Made by a program: the position numbers and the translations under genes
Shown: positions 6,017 to 10,785 of the stretch, one piece after another
How positions within the stretch are numbered: position 1 is the stretch's first letter
Layout: each line of letters opens with the position of its first letter
The notes under the pieces: model-generated
The model's database searches: none
Seen by the model: the letters and a program-made list of their open reading frames with translations, nothing else
What the model was told of the DNA's origin: nothing
From: Baffinella frigidus
Taxonomy: Eukaryota; Cryptophyceae; Cryptomonadales; Baffinellaceae
Direction: 5' to 3'
DNA: 10,785 nucleotides
NCBI GenBank assembly: GCA_026770585.1
Contig: MU647589.1
Span: 37,126 to 47,910, forward strand

Positions 6017-6109
6017 CTGTTTCCCAGCGACATCGCGGCGGCTCTTGTGGCGGGTCAAGGGGTCGGGCATCTCGGTCGCGCTCCCGTACCGCAGCCTGTT
6101 AATCTCAGC
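6017..6109 (-). CDS. Exon C: longest well-bounded small exon
   Basis: Exon-like island of 93 nt, exactly 31 codons in phase 0 on both sides. It starts AEINRLRYGSATEMPDP and ends LTRHKSRRDVAGKQ. The acceptor is GGTGGCTTGCAG|GCT and the donor ACAG|GTGCGG. The basic KSRR segment follows the acidic helix of exon B. Three copies of its 3' half lie downstream (5858-5911, 5705-5758, 5487-5620) and one of its 5' third upstream (6487-6522). Differences in the 3' half include CGC/CGG, CGC/AGG, GAT/GAC and ACC/ACG, all synonymous. Family not recognised. Confidence 0.6.
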
Positions 6110-6486
6110 CTGCAAGCCACCAGGCATCAGAGTTGCAGCAAATCGCCTTTTTAAAATCCCTAAATTTGTACTGAAGGCCGTCGGATTCCGACGACCTCTG
6201 GTACAAATCAAGGGAGGAGAAGAGACAGGTTGCTCCAACTCTGAGGGCTGGTGGAGAGGCGATTGGGGTTAGTGTTTAGGGTTCGGGGTTGACGGCGTCA
6301 AGGGTTTCAGGGGCCGCCTCAGCCTGCAAGAGGCGATTGGGATTATAGCGTGTAGGGTTTGGGGTTTAGGGTTTGGGGTCGACGGCGCAGGGTTTCAGGG
6401 GTCGCCGCCCCGGGAAACAGGTTATTGTTTAGACAGGTTATTGCTTACGCTGTTGGGTGCTAGGGTTTGGGGTGAGCGGGCAGAAA

Positions 6487-6522
6487 GGTCGCGCTCCCGT
6501 ACCACAGCCTGTCCATCTCAGC
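6487..6522 (-). pseudogene. Copy of the 5' third of exon C
   Basis: Acceptor CGAATTGCAG followed by AEMDRLWYGSAT, against AEINRLRYGSAT in exon C. The match then stops. Shorter copies of just the acceptor and first codon or two (CTCTTGCAG|GCTGAG) recur near 6316, 6650 and 6798 in the higher-order repeat. Confidence 0.5.
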
Positions 6523-6690
6523 CTGCAATTCGGGTTAGGGTTTAGGGTTTAGGGGATTCGGGTTAGCGTTTGTGGGATTGGGGTTAGCAGTTCGCGGTTA
6601 GGGTGTGGGGTTCGGGGTTGCCAGCGTAGGGTTTCATGGGTCGCGCCAGCCTACAAGAGGGGGGTTGGGGTTATCGTTTCGCTCTTAGGG

Positions 6691-6798
6691 TTCGGAAAAA
6701 GCTCGTAAGAGCGGCCGACACGGGTTACAGTATGTAGCACAATGCGTAGCATGTGCGGCACTGACGCTGGTTGTTCGGCAATAAATTATCAATCTCTC
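6691..6798 (-). repeat. Second copy of the exon G region
   Basis: About 105 bp similar to 3257-3361 at roughly 85% by eye. On the minus strand it is fused to an acceptor-like CTCTTGCAG|GCTGAG and reads RLIIYCRTTSVSAAHATHCA, ending LLRAFS before a stop. It lies 3.4 kb from the first copy, unlike the other exon copies, which are close to their source. Confidence 0.5.
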
Positions 6799-6882
6799 AG
6801 CCTGCAAGAGGGGGTTGGGGTCAGCGTTCAGGGTTTTGGGGTTCGGGGTTGACGGCGTAGGGTTTCAAGGGTCGCTCTCGAC

Positions 6883-7004
6883 GGGTTCAGGGTTCAGGGT
6901 TCAGGGTTCAGGGTTCAGGGTTCAGGGTTCAGGGTTCAGGGTTCAGGGTTCTGGGCTCTGGGTTCAGGGTTCAGGGTTCAGGGTTCTGGGTTCAGGGTTT
7001 ATGG
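6883..7004 (+). repeat. TTCAGGG heptamer array
   Basis: About 16 units of TTCAGGG with a few TTCTGGG and CTCTGGG variants, ending in TTTATGG. The Gly/Phe/Arg/Val/Gln ORF across it is an artefact. Confidence 0.92.
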
Positions 7005-7084
7005 ATCAGGGTTTCATAACCTGTTCCAAAGGTTCAAGAGAGGCTCATACCCTCTGTTCCAAGGGTTAAAGGGAGGCTCGTAAC

Positions 7085-7133
7085 CTGGCGCTCAGCCTCC
7101 TCGTTGGCGGCCTGGATCACCACCTCCCGCACC
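7085..7133 (-). pseudogene. Truncated exact copy of exon B with donor
   Basis: The 68 bases 7066-7133 are identical to 7292-7359, with a 226-bp offset. The copy keeps the donor CCAG|GTTACG and the last 16 codons of exon B but loses the acceptor and the first codons; it breaks off into an A/T-rich stretch. Identity over the whole length implies a recent duplication. Confidence 0.6.
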
Positions 7134-7291
7134 AAAAATCATTTCCTCAACTTTTGCCACTATTTACCACCACTTTTGCCACAATATGCCCGCCATTTTC
7201 AAAATTATTTCCTCGACTTTTACTGCCATTTACCACCATTTACCACTATTTACCACTATTTACCACGATTTTTCAAGATTTTCCACGATTT
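7134..7291 (+). repeat. A/T-rich spacer with TTTACCACTA repeats
   Basis: Lies between the identical 68-bp blocks carrying exon B sequence. It contains repeated TTTACCAC and TTTGCCAC words, clearest at 7226-7270 with a period near 10 bp. Confidence 0.7.
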
Positions 7292-7310
7292 TTAAAGGGA
7301 GGCTCGTAAC

Positions 7311-7376
7311 CTGGCGCTCAGCCTCCTCGTTGGCGGCCTGGATCACCACCTCCCGCACCTCCGCGTCGAACACCGC
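7311..7376 (-). CDS. Exon B: acidic helical segment
   Basis: Exon-like island of 66 nt, exactly 22 codons in phase 0 on both sides, encoding AVFDAEVREVVIQAANEEAE followed by RQ. 21 of 22 codons end in G or C. The acceptor is TTGGATTTGCAG|GCG and the donor CCAG|GTTACG. Predicted to be helical with heptad-like hydrophobic spacing. Three partial copies lie within 450 bp. One of them (7579-7617) differs by four synonymous changes and one replacement over 13 codons, which is strong evidence for this frame. Family not recognised. Confidence 0.6.
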
Positions 7377-7410
7377 CTGCAAATCCAACGCGTGTTTACT
7401 ACTAAATACC

Positions 7411-7528
7411 GCGTTTATTACGTTATAGTGCGTTTATTACGTAATAGTGCGTTTATTACGTAATAGTGCGTTTGTTACGTAGTAGTGCGTTTATTACGTA
7501 ATAAAGTGCGTTTATTACTTATAATAAG
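7411..7528. repeat. 19-bp tandem array of TTACGTAA palindromes
   Basis: Six units GCGTTTATTACGTAATAGT (the last two are 21 bp), each centred on a palindrome that is perfect in units 2, 3 and 5 (TATTACGTAATA). Units 1, 4 and 6 carry changes. It begins about 35 bp upstream, in transcript direction, of exon B. Confidence 0.9.
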
Positions 7529-7578
7529 GGCTAAATGGATGGTGTAAAGGTCTTTAAAATGTCGTATAACGTTATACG

Positions 7579-7617
7579 CCCAGCCTCCTCGTTAGCAGCC
7601 TGGATGACCACCTCTCG
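7579..7617 (-). pseudogene. Diverged partial copy of exon B
   Basis: Reads REVVIQAANEEAG in the exon B frame. Compared with exon B it shows CGA/CGG, GTC/GTG, GCT/GCC and GCT/GCC, all synonymous, and one replacement, Glu to Gly. The donor CAG|GT is lost. Such a pattern is expected if the copy spent time under protein-level selection before decaying, or if the source exon did. Confidence 0.55.
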
Positions 7618-7639
7618 ACAGCAAAACGCGTCCAGAGTT

Positions 7640-7835
7640 TGCGATTGCTTTACATTTCAGAGGCTGTGATTGCTTTACAAAGTGAAATGTACCGCAGAGA
7701 GAAAATTGCTGTACGGCAAACACTCCCCGCGTGGAACACCGCCTGTCGACCGCAAGTTGCTTTACACAGGGAAATGTTGCGACATCGAGTTGCTTTACAC
7801 AGGGAAATGTGTGCTTTACACGGGGAAGTGTTGTG
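7640..7835 (+). repeat. GCTTTACA repeat region
   Basis: TTGCTTTACA or close variants occur near 7645, 7669, 7761, 7788 and 7811. Two longer units share TTGCTTTACACAGGGAAATG, and a third is diverged. The ORFs on both strands only reflect these repeats. Confidence 0.75.
7727..7742 (-). pseudogene. Copy of the acceptor and first codons of exon B
   Basis: Reads GTCGACAG|GCGGTGTTCCACGC on the minus strand, matching the acceptor and start AVFDA of exon B with Asp changed to His. The match stops after five codons. It sits inside the GCTTTACA repeat region. Confidence 0.4.
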
Positions 7836-7917
7836 AGAGAAAGGTGCACACGCGGCGCAGTTTCAGTCAACTGTCAAGAGACTGGCCTAGCTCTGTCGCA
7901 GTTAATTTCATCTGGAT

Positions 7918-8036
7918 ATAACTGAATCAGTTCCCTAATTAGCGTTTTCGTTTAATTAGCAGGCCGTATTGAATTTATTATGCCCTAACTATTTTTTCCT
8001 ATTCAACCTCCTACAGAAAAGAAGTGATTCAGTTAT
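7918..8036. mobile_element. Small inverted-repeat element (119 bp)
   Basis: Ends ATAACTGAATCA (7918-7929) and TGATTCAGTTAT (8025-8036), a perfect 12-bp inverted repeat. TA lies within each end, so the true end may be ACTGAATCA with a TA duplication. The A/T-rich interior has a second small inverted repeat, CTAATTA...TAATTAG. Single copy here, so classification is tentative. Confidence 0.55.
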
Positions 8037-8130
8037 CTTCCGAGATGATATTCGGGGGAGGAGTCCGAGGCCACGCCAGGTCACACATCACCGTTGAAGG
8101 TTGAGGCACCCTTTTTTAAAACTGTTTCCT

Positions 8131-8396
8131 CGCTCCCATACGGAATTGGAGCTTTCCCTTGAGAAATGACGCTAGAGCGTTTGCGGTAATTGTTGTCCGT
8201 TTTGAACGTGCGATTTTCCGGTTTTACGTTTTTTTAAAATGTTGTAAAGGTCGTTGAACGTTTTAAATGGACACTTCTCTGGTACAAATGAATCGGGGGG
8301 GGGGGCAAATGAAAACCGGGAAACCGGAAAATCGCACGTTCAAAACGGACAACAATTACCGCAAACGCTCTAACGGCTCCGATTCCCTACGGACGA
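8131..8396. mobile_element. Long-armed fold-back element
   Basis: 8173-8224 and 8321-8372 form a perfect 52-bp inverted repeat with a 96-bp spacer. The arms continue imperfectly outward (GGAATTGGAGC at 8142-8152, GCTCCGATTCC at 8376-8386) with about 18 extra bases on the left. The spacer holds a poly-G run. Outer ends and target duplication were not found. Confidence 0.7.
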
Positions 8397-8740
8397 AGTT
8401 TTTTGACAGATTCTGTCCCGCCATCTTAGGCTTCCGACGCCGAAGATAAGGGTGTATATGCTATTTCAGGCATACAATGATGCTATCTTACGTCTTGTGA
8501 TGTGGACAGATTCTGGTATGTTCCGAGATGAAATTCCCAACGGGCGGAGTTTTTTGAAATTGCGCATGGCGATGGCTCTAATTGCGGACTTTTGGCGTGT
8601 TTCCTGGGAAAGAATCTCAGAATCAACTTTGGGCAAATTGCCACCATCCAGAAAGAAATGCCCTGTTCTCCGGTGCCATTATTTCTGCAGTGGGAGAAGG
8701 AGGTGGAAGAGATTACTATCATCACTTGAACGAGAGAAAG
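8397..8740. other. Non-repetitive stretch with ambiguous coding
   Basis: A plus-strand ORF from 8452 begins MYMLFQAYNDAILRLVMWTD and stays open to 9276, but its second half is microsatellite and exon I shadow. The minus strand and another plus frame are open too. No splice sites or repeat copy help decide. GACAGATTCTG occurs at 8406 and 8506. Confidence 0.25.
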
Positions 8741-8829
8741 TGCTTATTACTACTATTATTATTATTTTTATTATTGCTTCATTATCATTATTATTATTAT
8801 CATTATTACGAGGAAGCAATTATTATTAT
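8741..8829. repeat. (ATT)n tract
   Basis: Imperfect ATT/TTA run interrupted by GAGGAAGCA and followed by poly-G at 8830-8840. Confidence 0.9.
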
Positions 8830-8873
8830 GGGGGGGGGGGTAGAGAGAAAGTGTGCAGAGAGAAAGTGGGCAC

Positions 8874-8915
8874 CTGGTGGGCGTCACTACCGCACTCCGA
8901 GCGGCTCGAGCCCCC
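8874..8915 (-). pseudogene. Exon-like island I1, copy of I2 with damaged acceptor
   Basis: 42 nt, 14 codons (GGSSRSECGSDAHQ) ending at a good donor CCAG|GTGCCC. Over the first six codons shared with I2 (GGSS-H/R-S) there are three synonymous differences and one replacement. The acceptor position reads CTCGCGG instead of CTCTCGCAG, so the AG is lost. It may be an old exon that has lost its 3' splice site, or the donor half of a split exon. Confidence 0.35.
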
Positions 8916-8949
8916 CCGCGAGAGCAATGACCCCAACCGCACCCGGTCC

Positions 8950-8995
8950 TGCATATACGTATATCAGTTACAGGCCATTGCATATACGTATATAG
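8950..8995. repeat. Pair of TATACGTATA palindromes
   Basis: GCATATACGTATAT occurs at 8950 and 8979 with 15 unrelated bases between. They interrupt a repeated sequence (ATGACCCCAACC...CCGGTCCTGC), which is seen without them at 8998-9024 and, diverged, at 9199-9229. Confidence 0.75.
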
Positions 8996-9022
8996 AGATG
9001 ACCCCAACCTCGCCCGGTCCTG

Positions 9023-9025
<3 letters not shown>

Positions 9026-9059
<34 letters not shown>
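9026..9059. repeat. (GA)n microsatellite
   Basis: 17 uninterrupted GA units, the purest GA tract in the window apart from the right edge. Confidence 0.95.
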
Positions 9060-9062
<3 letters not shown>

Positions 9063-9151
9063 ACGGCTGCAGAGAAGTCGCCCGCGGAAATGTACCAGGA
9101 CCGTCAAGTTTAGCACCAGAGCCGCGAATATTAGCACCAGAACACCGCCAC

Positions 9152-9187
9152 CGTTAGCAAGTGAGCCTTGGAGTGGCTCGAACCACC
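9152..9187 (-). CDS. Exon-like island I2 (Gly/Ser-rich)
   Basis: 36 nt, 12 codons in phase 0 (GGSSHSKAHLLT), with a good acceptor CATTTCTCTCGCAG and a donor AACG|GTGGCG. Its phase fits between J and B. The related island I1 at 8874-8915 differs mostly by synonymous changes in the shared first six codons. The island is short, so its inclusion in the transcript is uncertain. Another frame through 9180-9060 gives a hydrophobic stretch (VLVLIFAALVLNLTVLV), which I consider chance. Confidence 0.35.
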
Positions 9188-9257
9188 CTGCGAGAGAAAT
9201 GCCCCCAACTGCACACCCGATCCTGCTCAGCCCAAGGGGAGGGAGTACGAGGGAGGA

Positions 9258-9537
9258 CTTCGGGTTTAGGGTTTAGGGTTCAGGGTTTAGGGTTTAGGGT
9301 TTAGGGTTTGGGGTTTAGGGTTTAGGGTGTAGGGTTTAGGCTTTAGGGTTTACCTCCGAGTCTTTGGAGTTGGGTTTAGGGTTTAGAGCTTAGGGCTTCG
9401 GGCTTCGGGTTTAGGGACTCGGGTTTAGGGTTTCGGGCTTAGAATTTCGGGTTTCGGGTTTCGGGTTTCGGGGTTTGTGGTTTCAGGTTTCGGGTGTAGG
9501 GGTTTGGGTTTCGGGTACAGGGTTTAGGGTTTAGAGT
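9258..9537 (+). repeat. Interstitial telomere-like array TTTAGGG
   Basis: TTTAGGG heptamers passing into TTTCGGG variants after about 9390. It holds the exon J end copy (9354-9371) and finishes at the exon J donor. Confidence 0.92.
9354..9371 (-). pseudogene. Copy of the 3' end of exon J with its donor
   Basis: Encodes NSKDSE and then GTAAAC, as in exon J. The only difference inside the six codons is AAA for AAG, which is synonymous. It sits inside the TTTAGGG-type array, so the copy carries only the exon end and the splice donor. It could act as a decoy donor, which is inference only. Confidence 0.5.
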
Positions 9538-9541
9538 TTAC

Positions 9542-9604
9542 CTCCGAGTCCTTGGAGTTCATTCGCGGCTTGACCGCCGATGTCTCCGACGGCTTGCCGT
9601 TGTC
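9542..9604 (-). CDS. Exon J: Ser/Lys-rich linker-like segment
   Basis: Exon-like island of 63 nt, exactly 21 codons in phase 0 on both sides. It encodes DNGKPSETSAVKPRMNSKDS plus a final Glu. The acceptor is CAACCCGAAACAG|GAC and the donor is GGAG|GTAAAC, a strong match to the eukaryotic 5' splice consensus. The composition suggests a flexible linker. The end of a hairpin MITE lies only 15 bp upstream of the exon. A copy of its 3' end with donor is at 9354-9371. Confidence 0.55.
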
Positions 9605-9619
9605 CTGTTTCGGGTTGCA

Positions 9620-9723
9620 TATCCCTTAAGTGCCCATAGGGTGAATATTCACCCTAAATCGCCCTAGGCAGGTCCTAGGGCCCTACCGTAGGGGGTATGA
9701 GCCTACTGGCCACTGAAGGGATA
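9620..9723. mobile_element. Hairpin MITE family B, copy 2
   Basis: 104 bp with ends TATCCCTTAAGTGCCCA and TGGCCACTGAAGGGATA, one mismatch per arm against copy 1. Where copy 1 has a GCCGTCA hairpin, this copy has an unrelated but equally long perfect palindrome AGGGTGAATATTCACCCT (9638-9655). The rest (CCTAGGCAGGTCCTAGGGCC...) aligns with 2116-2166. Confidence 0.75.
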
Positions 9724-9784
9724 CGTATATGTAACATATACGTATATGTAACATATACGTATATGTAACATATACGTATATGTT
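9721..9784. repeat. 17-bp tandem array of ACATATACGTATATGT palindromes
   Basis: Almost four units of ATACGTATATGTAACAT. Each join forms the 16-bp palindrome ACATATACGTATATGT. It starts exactly at the TA end of MITE B copy 2. Single related sites lie at 10415-10427, 10461-10470 and 10557-10567. Confidence 0.9.
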
Positions 9785-9963
9785 AGCAAATGGGTTTAGG
9801 GTTTAGGCCCCCCGATGGTTAGCGCCATCAGATTTCCTAGCTCTGCCTCACTCGGGTTGACCGATTATTCCTAAGTTGACACGCTTGGTTTGCGGTACAC
9901 ATGCGTCAACTTTGGAACCGAAAACAGCTCGGGCTCTCACCACATTGCACTGACACAGCGCTA

Positions 9964-10169
9964 CCACTCGAGGCTGGAAAGGGGAGCATTTAAAATGTGG
10001 GGTTGTAAACATTTGTACGAGTCACGGGCGGGCCTGGTCACGTCACTGCGGGATATCCCGTAGTAACATGACCAAATGTGATATTTGTGTGAAAATTACT
10101 TCACAGCGGTCCACTTGTAAAGGACTTGTAAAGTTTTTTTAAAAAAGTCACATTTCTAGCCTTGAGTGG
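9964..10169. mobile_element. TA-flanked fold-back element (206 bp)
   Basis: Ends CCACTCGAGGCTGGAAA and TTTCTAGCCTTGAGTGG, with TA outside both (9962-9963, 10170-10171). Near the centre, 10036-10054 pairs with 10055-10073 over 19 bp around CGGGATATCCCG with three mismatches. All five mismatches in these two paired blocks are transitions. No coding capacity. Confidence 0.7.
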
Positions 10170-10180
10170 TAGGGTCGGAC

Positions 10181-10234
10181 CTCGCGCTTGTTTTCCATGT
10201 GCTGAATCTAGCGCGGGAAGTCCTCACACACCTT
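10181..10234 (-). pseudogene. Decayed partial copy of exon A
   Basis: Reads HKVCEDFPR, then a stop codon, then IQHMENKREV, and ends at the donor-like GCGAG|GTCCGA. It aligns with exon A at HKLYEDF and IQ, with about four codons missing and an in-frame stop, so it cannot be a working copy. It lies downstream of exon A in the transcript direction, just after a fold-back element. The bases 10235-10307 between the two copies show nothing recognisable. Confidence 0.5.
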
Positions 10235-10307
10235 ATGCAAACAACCCATAATCAATTGCGGACTTTAGAGCCACACACGATGGTATGGGGGAGGCACGGT
10301 TTCGGAC

Positions 10308-10408
10308 CTTGCACTTCTTGCCCAGGCGCTGAATCTCCCTTTCGAGAGCGGCCCGGAAGTCCTCGTACAGCTTGTGCGGCTGCTTCTCGCCGGTTGGCGC
10401 TGACGGCT
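10308..10408 (-). CDS. Exon A: charged helical segment
   Basis: Exon-like island of 101 nt, 2 + 33 codons. It includes the peptide HKLYEDFRAALEREIQRLGK, followed by KCK, which looks like an amphipathic charged helix. Third codon positions are mostly G or C. The acceptor ATGTACGGCAG lacks a strong pyrimidine tract; the donor is CAAG|GTCCGA. A decayed copy at 10181-10234 keeps the same donor context AG|GTCCGA. The plus-strand reading of this stretch is a shadow. Function unknown. Confidence 0.55.
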
Positions 10409-10512
10409 CTGCCGTACATATACGTATATAAGGCACACGGTTTCGGCTCTGCCATTCCAGATACGTATATGATGTATACGCCTAGGTCAACGCGAGAGAG
10501 GCAGAGCTAGGA

Positions 10513-10616
10513 GTTGAGGGGCGAGGGCGGCATATATGAGTAACACAGTTTTCTTAATACGTATATACGGGTTTGAAATATACGGGTTTCAAACGCGGTT
10601 GAGGGGCGAGGGCGGC
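10513..10616 (+). repeat. 19-bp direct repeats flanking a small insert
   Basis: GTTGAGGGGCGAGGGCGGC occurs at 10513-10531 and 10598-10616. The 66 bp between contain a TACGTATA site and a small hairpin GTTTGAAA-TATACGGG-TTTCAAAC. The right copy abuts the donor of exon Z. Confidence 0.75.
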
Positions 10617-10620
10617 GTAC

Positions 10621-10657
10621 CGAAGCACTCGTTGATCTGTTGTCGACGCTCAAACGC
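10621..10657 (-). CDS. Exon Z of the inferred minus-strand gene
   Basis: Exon-like island of 37 nt encoding AFERRQQINECF plus one extra base. The acceptor has a good pyrimidine tract, CTTTCTCTCTGGCAG, and a branch-point-like TACTGAAC about 20 nt upstream of it. The donor is TTCG|GTACGC. Starting in phase 0 and ending one base into a codon, it fits exon A, which supplies AG to make a Glu codon. Further upstream, 10727-10676 can be read as RECLVAMIDPKHDQY followed by a stop; this may be part of a previous exon or intron sequence. Confidence 0.45.
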
Positions 10658-10726
10658 CTGCCAGAGAGAAAGCGTTCAGTACTGGTCGTGTTTCGGATCG
10701 ATCATGGCCACCAGGCATTCCCTTGC

Positions 10727-10732
10727 GAGAGA

Positions 10733-10785
<53 letters not shown>
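10727..10785. repeat. (GA)n microsatellite at the right edge
   Basis: GA repeat running off the window. On the minus strand it is (CT)n just upstream of GCAAG|GGAATG, so it could serve as the pyrimidine tract of an acceptor; this is inference. Confidence 0.9.

Larger units (their letters stand above)
6255..6881 (+). repeat. Heptamer-based higher-order repeat
   Basis: Units of about 80-110 bp combine GGGGTTAGCGTTTAGGG-type heptamers, GACGGCGTAGGGTTTCAGGG, a CGC spacer and CAGCCTGCAAGAGG (exon C acceptor on the other strand). Copies start near 6255, 6331, 6560 and 6798. The exon C fragment 6487-6522 and the repeat 6691-6798 are embedded in it. Confidence 0.7.
9836..10511. repeat. 676-bp segment bounded by 27-bp inverted repeats
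   Basis: 9836-9862 (CCTAGCTCTGCCTCACTCGG...) is the reverse complement of 10485-10511 with two mismatches. The segment contains exon A, its copy and a fold-back element. No target duplication was found. 9785-9963 otherwise shows only a short hairpin GATGG-TTAGCG-CCATC (9814-9829). Confidence 0.7.
3561..10657 (-). other. Inferred spliced gene, minus strand, incomplete
   Basis: Gene-level entry joining islands Z, A, J, I2, B, C, D, E and F (possibly G), read from high to low coordinates. Seen: each island lies between an AG acceptor (CAG in all nine, usually followed by G) and a GT donor, and the phases fit at every join (Z ends 1 nt into a codon, A begins with 2 nt; A to D join in phase 0; D ends with 2 nt, E begins with 1; E ends with 2, F begins with 1). 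Codons are mostly G/C-ending in Z to D. The joined product is charged, and A-B-C read as one Glu/Arg-rich helical stretch, suggesting a coiled coil. Introns range from about 0.2 to 1.8 kb and hold repeats and partial exon copies. No family recognised; no start codon or stop codon assigned. It may be a working gene or a decayed copy. Confidence 0.5.

Noticed and set aside
5846-6238. Single continuous 130-residue minus-strand protein
   Set aside because: The open frame is exon C and its copy C2 joined through GA repeat and past the acceptor; splice sites explain the pieces better. The repeated LTRHKSRRDV segments are kept as exon evidence.
7411-7528. CRISPR array or plasmid-type iterons
   Set aside because: The repeats are contiguous with no variable spacers, and the surroundings are eukaryotic.
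9163-9190. tRNA-like T arm (GGTTCGAGCC on the minus strand)
   Set aside because: The loop length is wrong and no acceptor, D or anticodon arms can be drawn around it; the same bases vary between exon I copies.
8452-9276. 274-residue plus-strand ORF, the longest in the window
   Set aside because: Its second half translates the ATT tract, the GA tract and the antisense of exon I copies. Only the first ~90 residues could be real, and nothing supports them.

Overview
This looks like nuclear DNA from a eukaryote, probably an alga or protist. The evidence is repeated exon-sized islands bounded by GT-AG splice signals, long interstitial arrays of the heptamer TTTAGGG (telomere type of many plants, green algae and dinoflagellates), many (GA)n/(CT)n and (ATT)n microsatellites, and small TA-flanked fold-back transposons. 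There is no bacterial-style gene, operon, rRNA, tRNA or CRISPR array. I cannot name the species.

Genes. No long uninterrupted real ORF exists; the long ORFs come from microsatellites or heptamer arrays. Read on the minus strand, however, there is a series of short GC3-rich exon-like islands: Z 10657-10621, A 10408-10308, J 9604-9542, I2 9187-9152 (and I1 8915-8874), B 7376-7311, C 6109-6017, D 4940-4870, E 4578-4528, F 3752-3561, perhaps G 3329-3185. They have CAG acceptors and GT donors, and every successive intron phase is compatible. I infer one minus-strand gene, incomplete here, of roughly 235 residues, in part a charged Glu/Arg helix-forming protein that I do not recognise. Nearly every island also has one or more partial copies, usually close by, that differ often at third codon positions in the inferred frame. 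This supports both the frame and a history of repeated partial exon duplication.

Layout. 1-1900: repeat-rich left end with direct repeats around a GA tract, a GA/CT-linked repeat family and a 203-bp TA-flanked element. 1899-3190: a dense cluster of fold-back elements, with one composite nested element and four copies (H1-H4) of a 117-123 bp family with perfect or near-perfect TA duplications. 3190-4870: exons G, F, E and copies, mixed with CT, TTTGGGG, TTTATGG, ATT and TTTAGGG arrays. 4870-6110: exon D, decayed copies of its end, a 58-bp tandem repeat, and exon C with three more copies separated by CT microsatellites. 6110-7070: heptamer-based higher-order repeat and a TTCAGGG array. 7070-8400: exon B with three partial copies, a 19-bp palindrome array, and two more fold-back elements. 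8400-9540: weakly interpretable DNA, ATT tract, exon I copies, telomere-like array. 9540-10785: exons J, A and Z, a second copy of the 2072-2176 hairpin family, TATACGTATA palindromes, and another fold-back element inside a 676-bp segment bounded by 27-bp inverted repeats.

How it fits together: the introns of one gene seem to have been inflated by fold-back transposons, microsatellites, heptamer arrays and copies of the gene's own exons. All gene, exon and family statements come from reading the sequence; no database search or RNA evidence was available.
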